From positions 1 through 5,839 of the forward strand of contig JAVVRI010000153.1 in NCBI GenBank assembly GCA_036654795.1: 5,839 nt of DNA, read 5' to 3'. Shown here in pieces: positions 1-5,839 of the stretch. The translations under genes were made by a program, and so were the position numbers. This stretch comes from JAVVRI01 sp036654795. GTDB taxonomy: Bacteria > Bacteroidota > Bacteroidia > Bacteroidales > Tannerellaceae. Each line of letters starts with the position of its first letter. Positions within the stretch are counted from its first letter, which is position 1. The notes under the pieces were generated by a model. The model was not told the DNA's origin and did not search any database. It saw nothing but the letters and a program-made list of their open reading frames with translations.

Positions 1-2012
1 GCCATAAACATCGGGTCGCCCTCTTGGATGCCGAAAGCCGGATAGAAGGTGTCGATGTTGCGCAGGGCGGCATTCACACGCCATTTGCCCAATGAGTGCG
101 GATCTATTTTGGTAAGGCGCAGAACCTCTTCGGGGCGAATGTTTTGTCCCCACAAAGTGGCATATGCCAGATAGAAACGCTGTTCGTTCGTGAAACCATC
201 AATTGCAGCCGGAGCTTCTTTGCCGGCCAGCGTGTTCAGATAAGCTAGGTGAGAGACAATCAGACCTCCTTGATCGGCAATGTTCTCGCCAAGGGTGAAA
301 CGGCCATTGGCATGCACAGAGTCTTGAACAAGGATGTTATCATATTGTTGCACCAGCTTGTCGGCACGTTCGGTAAAGGCTTTGGCGTCGTCGGCCGTCC
401 ACCAGTCGATCATATTTCCCTCTTTATCATAGTTGCGTCCTTGATCATCGAAGCCATGCGTCATTTCGTGGCCGATCACGACTCCTATGGCGCCATAATT
501 AACAGCGTCGTCCGCCTCGGGATTGAAGAAAGGGGGTTGAAGGATAGCTGCGGGGAAGCAGATTTCGTTTGTAGTCGGATTATAATAGGCATTCACGGTC
601 TGCGGAGTCATGAACCAACGGCTCTTGTCTACCGGCTTGCCGGCATCGGCTAACTGATATTCCATATCAAAGATGTTGGAGCGGCGTACGTTTGCCCAAT
701 AAGAATCGTCCTTAATTTCCAGACCGCTGTAGTCGCGCCACTTATCCGGATAACCAATCTTTACGGTAAAGGCAGCCAGCTTTTCTTGAGCCTTGGCTTT
801 GGTTTCTGCACTCATCCATTCCAGGCTATTGATGCGTTCACTCAAAGCTTTCTGCAAGTTGGCAACAATCGTCAGCATCTTTTCCTTCGACGAAGCAGGG
901 AAATACTTTGCTACATACATTTCGCCAACAGCTTCGCCCAGCGCGCCGTTTGCAGTGGCCAGAGCACGCTTCCAACGGGGCTTTTGTTCCTGCTTTCCGG
1001 ACATCACCTTTCCATAGAAATCGAAGTCGGCAGCAACAAAGTCGTCGCTCAGGTAAGAGGCCGATGAATTAAGCAAATTGAATGCCAAATAATACTTTTG
1101 CTCGTCGATAGAGACGTTCTTCAGCAAACGCCCCAGACCTTCATAGAAACCACCTTGCTTGGCATCAAGGAACTCTATTTCATTGAGCCCCATTGTCTGG
1201 AAGTAGGCATCCCAATCGAACGGGTCGCTTTGTATTTTGAACTCCTTCAAGGTAACCTTGTTGTAGTTCTTTTGCGCATCGCGCAACTCCTCACGAGAAG
1301 AAGAGACCTCAGCAATGCCTTTCTCAATCTTCATTACAGCAGTGGTGGCAGCAGACGCTTCGTCGGGCGTGTAGCCAGCCAACGCAAACAGTTTGGTAAT
1401 GAAGGCTTGGTAAGCATCGCGCATCTGCTTGCTGTCAGCATCGGCTAGCAGATAGTAGTCGCGGTCGCCCATGCCAAGACCGGCTTGGGAGAGCTGGACG
1501 ATGTTCATCGCACTGTTCTTCTCGTCCGCACCGACATAAAGTACAAAGTAAGGCGCCATGCCCTCTTTATGCAATGACGCAATCATTTTGGAAACATCCG
1601 TCTTCGTAGTCAGTGCGCGGATGGCGGCCAACTGCTCGGCAATTGGCTTTACTCCGTCGGCATTCAACTTCGTACTGTCCAGCCCCATCTTGTATAGCAT
1701 ACCGATTTTCTGCCCCACTCCACCCGGCGTAGCGGCGGTGGTGCTCAGCTCTTCAATAAGTGTACGCAATTGTTCTTGATTGTTTTCGCTCAACACATCG
1801 AACGATCCGAAGCGTGAATACTCAGGCTTCAACGGATTGTTTTTGATCCATCCGCCACAGGCATACTGGTAAAAGTCAGCGCCGGGCGCTATCGTTGTAT
1901 CCAGATTAGCCGGATCAATAGCGGGAGTTTTAGCTACCTCCTTCACAGGAGTAGAACATCCTGACAGCGTCAATATACCGGCAATCAGGGATAAAGCCAT
2001 TCTCTTTTTCAT
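1..2012 (-). CDS. pepO: M13 (neprilysin/PepO family) zinc metallopeptidase lipoprotein, 3' end cut by window edge
   Basis: This is an endopeptidase of family M13 that cleaves peptides in the cell envelope. The visible 670 codons read without a stop or frameshift. The start at 2012 gives a signal peptide (MKKRMALSL...) ending in a lipobox LSGC with the lipidated Cys at residue 19; the next residues, STPVKEV, lack an acidic surface-export run, so a periplasm-facing lipoprotein is my inference. The family's N-terminal signature DFYQYACGGW follows near residue 50. Catalytic features are all present: substrate-binding NAY at 474-476, zinc motif HEMTH at 515-519 (ligands H515 and H519, catalytic E516), GENIAD with third ligand E576 and D580, and H639/R645 matching the transition-state and substrate-binding His/Arg of neprilysin. 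Spacings match neprilysin closely. The sequence ends at FGIQEGDPMFM, so probably only about ten residues are missing. It is divergent from the nucleotidyltransferase gene and has its own promoter. The family is certain; the symbol and physiological substrate are less so. Confidence 0.95.
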   Translation of the reverse strand, partial: MKKRMALSLIAGILTLSGCSTPVKEVAKTPAIDPANLDTTIAPGADFYQYACGGWIKNNPLKPEYSRFGSFDVLSENNQEQLRTLIEELSTTAATPGGVGQKIGMLYKMGLDSTKLNADGVKPIAEQLAAIRALTTKTDVSKMIASLHKEGMAPYFVLYVGADEKNSAMNIVQLSQAGLGMGDRDYYLLADADSKQMRDAYQAFITKLFALAGYTPDEASAATTAVMKIEKGIAEVSSSREELRDAQKNYNKVTLKEFKIQSDPFDWDAYFQTMGLNEIEFLDAKQGGFYEGLGRLLKNVSIDEQKYYLAFNLLNSSASYLSDDFVAADFDFYGKVMSGKQEQKPRWKRALATANGALGEAVGEMYVAKYFPASSKEKMLTIVANLQKALSERINSLEWMSAETKAKAQEKLAAFTVKIGYPDKWRDYSGLEIKDDSYWANVRRSNIFDMEYQLADAGKPVDKSRWFMTPQTVNAYYNPTTNEICFPAAILQPPFFNPEADDAVNYGAIGVVIGHEMTHGFDDQGRNYDKEGNMIDWWTADDAKAFTERADKLVQQYDNILVQDSVHANGRFTLGENIADQGGLIVSHLAYLNTLAGKEAPAAIDGFTNEQRFYLAYATLWGQNIRPEEVLRLTKIDPHSLGKWRVNAALRNIDTFYPAFGIQEGDPMFM

Positions 2013-2045
2013 TCTTATTTATTCATTATGTTTTAAATTAGGATG

Positions 2046-2053
2046 CAAAGGTA
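2046..2053 (-). promoter_or_regulatory. Bacteroides-type -7 box for the M13 peptidase gene
   Basis: On the minus strand this reads TACCTTTG, an exact match to the Bacteroidota -7 consensus TAnnTTTG, 33 bases before the ATG at 2012. The -33 element is poor: a TTTT run about 17 bases upstream is the best candidate for TTTG. The resulting leader would be short (about 25 bases) and AT-rich, with no Shine-Dalgarno sequence. Confidence 0.65.
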
Positions 2054-2088
2054 ATACAAATTACAATTAGAAAATAGACGCTAAGGTC

Positions 2089-2118
2089 TTTTTAATTACT
2101 GTATAATTACTACCTTTG
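2089..2118 (+). promoter_or_regulatory. Bacteroides-type promoter for the nucleotidyltransferase gene
   Basis: The -7 box TACCTTTG lies at 2111-2118 and matches TAnnTTTG exactly. A T-run at 2089-2093 sits 18 bases upstream, close to the usual -33 position, though it lacks the G of TTTG. An 8-base direct repeat TAATTACT (2093-2100 and 2104-2111) fills the spacer. The predicted transcript starts near 2125 and has a roughly 30-base A-rich leader before the ATG. Confidence 0.65.
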
Positions 2119-2154
2119 CCAGCAAAAGGAAAACACTTTTAAAGAAAGAAAAAT

Positions 2155-3057
2155 ATGAAACCTACCTTATTTGTATTAGCAGCCGGAATGGGCAGCCGTT
2201 ATGGAGGATTAAAGCAGTTGGACGGTCTAGGTCCAAATGGCGAAACAATTATGGATTACTCCATATTTGATGCCATTCGCGGAGGATTTGGTAAACTAGT
2301 ATTCGTCATCCGCAAATCGTTTGAAGCTGATTTTCGCGAGAAGATTATCTCCAAATATGAGAATCACATTCCTGTAGAAGTAGTATTCCAGGATCTGAAC
2401 GATTTGCCAGCCGGCTTCACTTGCCCGGAAGGTCGCGAAAAACCTTGGGGAACAAATCATGCCGTATTAATGGGACAGCATGTCATTAAAGAACCTTTCG
2501 CAGTAATCAATGCGGACGACTTCTATGGCAGTGATAGCTTCGCCGTTCTGGGCAAAGCCCTTTCCGAAATGGAAGGCAAAAAGAATGACTATTGCATGAT
2601 TGGTTATCGCGTTGGAAACACGTTAAGCGAAAGCGGCTCTGTAGCCCGTGGCGTTTGCAGCACAAACGCAGAAGGTTATCTGACAACGGTAGTAGAGCGC
2701 ACAGCCATTGCACGCGTTGACGGTGACATTCAGTTTACAGACGAAAATGGTAAGAAGGTGGTATTAGAAGAAAACACTCCGGTCTCGATGAACATGTGGG
2801 GCTTTACTCCTGACTATTTCAAATACTCTGAAGAGTTCTTCTCTGCCTTTCTGAAAGAAAACATCAGCAACCTGAAGTGTGAATACTTCATACCTCTGAT
2901 GGTAAACGAACTAATCGTCAACAATGTTGCTCGCGTAAAGGTGCTCGACACTACTTCCAAATGGTTCGGTGTGACTTATGCTGCCGACCGCCAAGGTGTA
3001 GTAGACAAGATTCAGGCATTGGTTGACGCAGGCGAATACCCAGCAAAGCTGTTTTAA
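2155..3057 (+). CDS. Nucleotidyltransferase of the sugar-nucleotide pyrophosphorylase (NTP_transferase) family
   Basis: This 300-residue cytoplasmic protein has the Rossmann-like fold that transfers an NMP from an NTP to a phosphorylated substrate, usually a sugar phosphate. The nucleotide-binding signature LAAGMGSRYGGLKQ is at residues 8-21, with the glycine-rich loop, R15 and K20 expected of pyrophosphorylases. PWGTNHAV at 97-104 corresponds to the base/ribose-binding segment, and INADDFYG at 118-125 carries the metal-binding aspartates D121/D122. VERT (180-183), NMWGF (213-217) and EYFIPLMVNEL (243-253) fit the sugar-binding half, and D278 in WFGVTYAADR may be the second metal ligand. There is no left-handed beta-helix domain as in GlmU, so it is a stand-alone transferase. 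The ATG at 2155 begins right at the conserved beta strand and follows an A-rich leader, so the start is secure. It is a single-gene unit with its own promoter and terminator, so neighbours do not reveal the substrate. The fold is certain; sugar type and nucleotide are unknown. Confidence 0.9.
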   Translation: MKPTLFVLAAGMGSRYGGLKQLDGLGPNGETIMDYSIFDAIRGGFGKLVFVIRKSFEADFREKIISKYENHIPVEVVFQDLNDLPAGFTCPEGREKPWGTNHAVLMGQHVIKEPFAVINADDFYGSDSFAVLGKALSEMEGKKNDYCMIGYRVGNTLSESGSVARGVCSTNAEGYLTTVVERTAIARVDGDIQFTDENGKKVVLEENTPVSMNMWGFTPDYFKYSEEFFSAFLKENISNLKCEYFIPLMVNELIVNNVARVKVLDTTSKWFGVTYAADRQGVVDKIQALVDAGEYPAKLF

Positions 3058-3068
3058 GTAGCGATTAA

Positions 3069-3082
3069 ACCTAGTTTTAGGT
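3069..3082 (+). other. Small hairpin just after the nucleotidyltransferase stop
   Basis: ACCTA (3069-3073) and TAGGT (3078-3082) pair around a GTTT loop, 12 bases after the TAA. The stem is only five base pairs and has no T-run behind it, so it is a weak structure by itself, perhaps an accessory to the larger stem-loop that follows. Confidence 0.35.
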
Positions 3083-3092
3083 AGAATTAATA

Positions 3093-3140
3093 AGGGGTGT
3101 GAATAGTGAGCGATAAAATAGCTCCACCATTCACACCCCT
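3093..3140 (-). terminator. Strong stem-loop between convergent genes; probable transcription terminator
   Basis: AGGGGTGTGAAT at 3093-3104 is perfectly complementary to ATTCACACCCCT at 3129-3140, and an inner GAGC/GCTC pair (3108-3111 with 3121-3124) closes a 9-base loop. In the minus-strand RNA three more pairs form between the two stems (G-U, G-C, U-A, with one bulged G), giving about 19 pairs followed by UUAUUAAUU. In the plus-strand RNA one of these is an A-C mismatch and no U-run follows. I therefore assign it mainly to the phosphoethanolamine transferase gene, though it may also stop the plus-strand transcript. Confidence 0.75.
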
Positions 3141-3163
3141 AACTATATGGATTGCATAGCATC

Positions 3164-3179
3164 AATTCGTGTTCGAATT
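3164..3179 (-). other. Hairpin overlapping the stop codon of the phosphoethanolamine transferase gene
   Basis: AATTCG (3164-3169) pairs with CGAATT (3174-3179) around TGTT. The right arm includes two bases of the TAA stop codon (3178-3180 on the minus strand). No T-run follows, and the main terminator lies about 25 bases further on, so a role in termination is doubtful; it could protect the 3' end of the message. Confidence 0.35.
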
Positions 3180-4896
3180 ACTCTTTCGCGTAAACCATCT
3201 TCCATTTGTCGAGCATCATAAAGTCCTGCTTCTTCAGACCAACTTTCCAGAAAGGAATTGGCTCATCGTGGTCGTCCAGATACATCCGGTCGCGTACAGT
3301 AAATGCTGAATTGGTTAAGGCCAATGTGCTATCTGCTTTGAACGTCTTAACACCGGCCATGTCCAGCATGGTATGAAAGACACTGTTCGTACTGACAGGC
3401 TGGCTTTGATGAGAAACAGCTACACTATATTTATCAGGATAGGTTGAGCGGTAGGCTTCAGAGAACCAAATAACATACGGAATATGCAATTGATAATAGG
3501 TAGGAATTGGAGAAGCGTGTAAATAACGCGCCCGGCTATCGTCGAAAATATCTTCACCATGATCGCTAAGATACAACATGCTGGCACAAGCATCCGTGTT
3601 TGAAAGCTGATTCACGATCTCACTTAACAAATAATCAGTGTAAAGTATAGAGTTATCGTAGGCATTACGCAACTTGTTTTTATAAGAGGCGCGGATACCT
3701 TCGGCCTTATCAGGAGTAAAGGTGGCAAATTCTTTCGGATAACGTTCGTGATAATTAAAGTGCGAACCATAGGTATGTAATACAACAAAGAGATTGCCTG
3801 TTGTCTGATCTAACTCCTTTTGCAAGTATGGCAAAACGGCAGCATCATGCAGAGAAGAGAGGTAACTCGTCTTCATGCTACTCATATCAATAAAAGTGTC
3901 GGCCTCCTTGTAAAATGCTCCGATCATAGATGTGGTCAGCTTTTGATTGGCAATCACAACCGTATGAAAGCCTGCTTCCTTAAAAGCGGTAACAATACTT
4001 TTTTCTTTGTAAATCACGCCATAATTCTCAGCACTAGCAGAGGAGAGAATGATTGGCACGCTTTTATGTGTGTTATTGGATTGCGTCACGACGTCCGTAA
4101 AGTGCGTTAGCCCTTCCAATTGCTCCAATCTAGGTGTCGTTTTGCGCTCGTAACCATATAGGCTCCATTCCATCGCACGAGACGTTTCGCCTACTACCAA
4201 CAGATAAATCTCACGCTTACCCTCCGCCTGCACCGGTTTCACGGCATGAAAAGAGAATTCGGCAGAAGTCGTCTTGTATTTACTATTTTTCTCTGCTTTA
4301 TTAATTGCAAACAACAAGTTATAAAAGGCATTAGCGGGATAGATATCGTCCTTTAACGAAAAACGACGATCTTGTAACGGTTCCGCAAGGAAGCAAAGAG
4401 CCACACCTACCACAAACAGACCCAAGCTAACACCTGCCCATCGACGGCGGAAAGATTTATCCAACTTATGCCGCATGCGAATGGAACGGATTGTCAACCA
4501 TAAGGTGGGCAATGCATAGAAAAAGATCACACAAATAATGACCCAAAATATATTACCTAACAACTCGCTTGCTTCGGAAGCATCGGAGCTTGTCAGGTTC
4601 AGAAACATATCTACGGCAATCACTGATTCACCAAAAAGATAGAGCAAGACTAACTGTACGCCATCCAATATGACCTTTGGAAGGAGACACAAAGCCACAA
4701 TACCGGGCTTACGCGTCAACAACAGTACGCCCATCCAAAATGCCAGAGGCAAAAGGATAGAAGCTATCCCTATCGTAACAGGTAGCGGCTCTGTAATAAA
4801 CAATACAAAATTGGGTACTACAGACAATAAAACAAGCAGGAAGTATAAATGTTCCTGAGAAGAAATCCAACGAATCAGTTTAGTAAAGTGCATCAT
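3178..4896 (-). CDS. eptA: Inner-membrane phosphoethanolamine transferase, EptA/MCR-like (sulfatase superfamily)
   Basis: The enzyme moves phosphoethanolamine from phosphatidylethanolamine to a phosphate of lipid A or core sugar on the periplasmic face of the inner membrane. The 572 residues show five membrane segments near 18-34, 41-60, 65-88, 115-137 and 155-171, then a sulfatase-fold domain from about 225. Catalytic residues align with Neisseria EptA and MCR-1: E237 in VVGETSR, nucleophile T276 in NNTHKSVP, H379 in GSHFNYHERYP, D445/H446 in LSDHGEDIF, and H460 in YLHASP. The length matches the family. One oddity is that the periplasmic domain has a single cysteine (C437), so the disulfides that brace EptA and MCR-1 cannot form. 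Two adjacent ATG codons (4896 and 4893) could start it. It runs in the same direction as cysE but has its own promoter. Bacteroides lipid A is known to carry phosphoethanolamine on its 1-phosphate, which makes lipid A the likeliest acceptor; a core-sugar transferase (CptA-like) remains possible. Confidence 0.92.
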   Translation of the reverse strand: MMHFTKLIRWISSQEHLYFLLVLLSVVPNFVLFITEPLPVTIGIASILLPLAFWMGVLLLTRKPGIVALCLLPKVILDGVQLVLLYLFGESVIAVDMFLNLTSSDASEASELLGNIFWVIICVIFFYALPTLWLTIRSIRMRHKLDKSFRRRWAGVSLGLFVVGVALCFLAEPLQDRRFSLKDDIYPANAFYNLLFAINKAEKNSKYKTTSAEFSFHAVKPVQAEGKREIYLLVVGETSRAMEWSLYGYERKTTPRLEQLEGLTHFTDVVTQSNNTHKSVPIILSSASAENYGVIYKEKSIVTAFKEAGFHTVVIANQKLTTSMIGAFYKEADTFIDMSSMKTSYLSSLHDAAVLPYLQKELDQTTGNLFVVLHTYGSHFNYHERYPKEFATFTPDKAEGIRASYKNKLRNAYDNSILYTDYLLSEIVNQLSNTDACASMLYLSDHGEDIFDDSRARYLHASPIPTYYQLHIPYVIWFSEAYRSTYPDKYSVAVSHQSQPVSTNSVFHTMLDMAGVKTFKADSTLALTNSAFTVRDRMYLDDHDEPIPFWKVGLKKQDFMMLDKWKMVYAKE

Positions 4897-4942
4897 GAAT
4901 AAAATCCCTACGTATAATACAAATTAAACGAAATTAGTTATC

Positions 4943-4958
4943 CTTCCCAACCGGGAAG
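4943..4958 (-). promoter_or_regulatory. Leader hairpin upstream of the phosphoethanolamine transferase gene
   Basis: CTTCCC (4943-4948) and GGGAAG (4953-4958) form a perfect 6-bp stem with a four-base loop (GGTT on the minus strand). It lies about 20 bases downstream of the -7 box, so it should sit near the 5' end of the message. A second small inverted pair, GCGT (4958-4961) and ACGC (4969-4972), abuts it. No U-run follows, so it does not look like an attenuator; 5'-end protection is a possible role. Confidence 0.45.
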
Positions 4959-4977
4959 CGTAATTCTAACGCGCTGA

Positions 4978-4985
4978 CAAAGATA
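4978..4985 (-). promoter_or_regulatory. Bacteroides-type -7 box for the phosphoethanolamine transferase gene
   Basis: The minus strand reads TATCTTTG, an exact TAnnTTTG match, 81 bases before the ATG at 4896. Transcription would begin near 4970, leaving a leader of about 75 bases. No good TTTG is visible at the -33 position, so the promoter may be weak or need an activator; the repeat ATTAC-N6-ATTAC lies 15 bases upstream. Confidence 0.6.
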
Positions 4986-5000
4986 GCATTTATTTTGCAT

Positions 5001-5016
5001 GTAATGTCTTTGTAAT
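5001..5016 (-). repeat. ATTAC-N6-ATTAC direct repeat upstream of the phosphoethanolamine transferase promoter
   Basis: On the minus strand ATTACA occurs twice with starts 11 bases apart (5016-5011 and 5005-5000), one helical turn, which is the geometry of a regulator binding the same face of DNA. The same ATTAC-N6-ATTAC arrangement occurs at 2095-2110 on the plus strand before the nucleotidyltransferase gene. The region is AT-rich, so chance is a serious alternative. Confidence 0.3.
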
Positions 5017-5047
5017 ACCTCTTCACTGATAAAAAATATCTATTAGC

Positions 5048-5839
5048 TCATTCGCCTTCGACTGCTCGAGTCTGTAATATACGTGATTTGGGAGGAACAC
5101 TGTGAGTAAGCCAGATATTTCCTCCTACTACTGAATTGTGCCCAATCGTAATGCGCCCCAGAATGGAGGCGTTAGAATAGACCGTTACATTGTCTTCCAA
5201 AATAGGATGACGGGGGATGTCGAGTGGCAACCCCTCGTCATCAAGCGTAAAGTTTCTTGCCCCCAGCGTAACGCCTTGATAAAGGCGTACATGATTACCA
5301 ATGACAGACGTCTGTCCCACCACAACACCGGTGCCGTGATCAATGCTGAAGTATTCGCCAATCTTCGCTCCGGGATGAATGTCTATTCCGGTCTCAGTAT
5401 GCGCCATTTCGGTAATAATTCGTGGAATCACCGGCACACCAAGCAACAATAATTCGTGGGCTACTCGCTGATGGAGTATAGCCTGAATAGCCGGATAACA
5501 AAATATGATTTCGCTTACGCTTTTTGCTGCCGGATCACCATCCAATATAGCCTTAACATCTGTAGACAACATATATTTAATACGCGGCAGCCTGTTAATA
5601 AAAGCAATAGCTATGCGGGCAGCCTGATCACGAGAGCCGCAGCAACGATCCTCTTCAAAACAGAGACCATTATAAATCTGTTCGTGTAACAGATCGTAAG
5701 CCTTCTCAAGATAAACGCCGGTATAGTACTGGATAGAGCCCAGTTGCGCTTCTTGCTCAGCGCCAAAGAAACCGGGAAAGATCACATTGCGCAACAAACG
5801 CATCACCTCCTTTAAGGAGGCAATGGAAGGCGATGGCTT
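5048..5839 (-). CDS. cysE: Serine O-acetyltransferase (EpsC-type CysE), N-terminus beyond window edge
   Basis: It transfers acetyl from acetyl-CoA to L-serine, giving O-acetylserine, the first committed step of cysteine synthesis in the cytoplasm. The 263 visible residues comprise a helical N-terminal domain (LLRNVIFPGFFG, then QAARIAIAFINRLPRIK), the conserved segment IPRIITEMAHTETGIDIHPGA split across two motifs, and a left-handed beta-helix of hexapeptide repeats (IGNHVRLYQGVTLGA, VTVYSNASILGRITIG). Catalytic residues matching E. coli D143, H158 and H193 are the Asp of IDIHP (5381-5383), the His of IDHGTG (5336-5338) and the His of PRHP (5207-5209). The segment between LGA and RHP is longer than in E. 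coli, as in EpsC-type enzymes. The reading frame stays open to the right edge (KPSPSIASLKEV before MRLLRN) and those residues resemble the family, so the GTG at 5806 and ATG at 5803 are internal codons, not starts. The protein ends in EGE without the C-terminal Ile that docks E. coli CysE into cysteine synthase. Confidence 0.95.
   Translation of the reverse strand, partial: KPSPSIASLKEVMRLLRNVIFPGFFGAEQEAQLGSIQYYTGVYLEKAYDLLHEQIYNGLCFEEDRCCGSRDQAARIAIAFINRLPRIKYMLSTDVKAILDGDPAAKSVSEIIFCYPAIQAILHQRVAHELLLLGVPVIPRIITEMAHTETGIDIHPGAKIGEYFSIDHGTGVVVGQTSVIGNHVRLYQGVTLGARNFTLDDEGLPLDIPRHPILEDNVTVYSNASILGRITIGHNSVVGGNIWLTHSVPPKSRILQTRAVEGE
5806..5820 (-). repeat. Palindrome containing a perfect anti-Shine-Dalgarno complement inside cysE
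   Basis: CCTCCTT and AAGGAGG arms flank a single central base. Read on the minus strand and extended by the next bases, it gives AAAGGAGGTGAT, a 12-base match to the complement of the usual 16S rRNA 3' tail. It lies inside coding sequence (residues S-L-K-E-V) and directly before an in-frame ATG, at a spacing too short for normal initiation. Confidence 0.7.

Noticed and set aside
249..653. A 134-codon open frame on the plus strand, and further plus-strand frames at 786-1067, 1098-1448 and 1558-1779.
   Set aside because: All lie opposite the M13 peptidase, whose reading frame is continuous with intact catalytic motifs; none shows a recognisable motif or a promoter of its own.
3820..4110. A 96-codon plus-strand frame opposite the phosphoethanolamine transferase, and a 62-codon one at 4670-4858.
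   Set aside because: Both are antisense to a well-conserved gene and their products look like random translation; no promoter or translation leader was seen.
3178..4896. Calling the transferase a mobile colistin-resistance (mcr) gene.
   Set aside because: There is no insertion sequence, plasmid gene or compositional break nearby; it looks like a resident chromosomal enzyme, and Bacteroides lipid A is normally modified this way.
5028..5040. GATA-AAAAA-TATC inverted repeat after the cysE stop as a terminator.
   Set aside because: The stem is four A/T-rich pairs with no G/C core, too weak to call a terminator.
5138..5689. Two plus-strand frames (104 and 77 codons) opposite cysE.
   Set aside because: They mirror the hexapeptide-repeat coding sequence and have no supporting features.
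5801..5820. Taking GTG 5806 or ATG 5803 as the true start of cysE because AAGGAGG lies just before it.
   Set aside because: The frame stays open to the window edge, the upstream residues resemble the family's N-terminal domain, and the spacing from AAGGAGG to these codons is too short.

Overview
The window reads as chromosomal core sequence from a member of Bacteroidota, most likely Bacteroides or a close relative. Three things point there: -7 boxes of the Bacteroides type (TAnnTTTG) in front of three genes, A-rich translation leaders without a Shine-Dalgarno sequence, and protein variants typical of that group (a lipoprotein M13 peptidase, a long EpsC-type serine acetyltransferase, an EptA-like lipid A transferase). 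Base composition looks moderate and even. I see no RNA gene, insertion sequence, CRISPR array, integrase or phage gene.

Layout. Positions 1-2012 (minus) hold nearly all of an M13 zinc metallopeptidase lipoprotein, cut by the left edge a few residues before its end. The 142-bp gap at 2013-2154 carries back-to-back promoters, each with a TACCTTTG -7 box, one for the peptidase and one for the next gene. Positions 2155-3057 (plus) encode a 300-residue nucleotidyltransferase of the sugar-nucleotide pyrophosphorylase fold, substrate unknown. The 120-bp gap at 3058-3177 holds a strong stem-loop that separates this gene from the convergent one. Positions 3178-4896 (minus) encode a five-helix inner-membrane phosphoethanolamine transferase of the EptA/MCR family with all main catalytic residues. 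The 151-bp gap at 4897-5047 has its own promoter and a leader hairpin. Positions 5048-5839 (minus) hold serine O-acetyltransferase (CysE), whose N-terminus lies beyond the right edge.

The four genes do not form one pathway. They act in periplasmic peptide turnover, sugar activation, lipid A head-group modification and the first step of cysteine synthesis. cysE and the transferase run in the same direction with no obvious strong terminator between them, so some read-through is possible, but the transferase has its own promoter.

I found no new multi-gene system. The points most worth a second look are small: a perfect anti-Shine-Dalgarno complement inside a palindrome within cysE, a pair of ATTAC-N6-ATTAC repeats upstream of two promoters, a leader hairpin before the transferase gene, a terminator that folds better on one strand than the other, and a phosphoethanolamine transferase whose periplasmic domain has a single cysteine.
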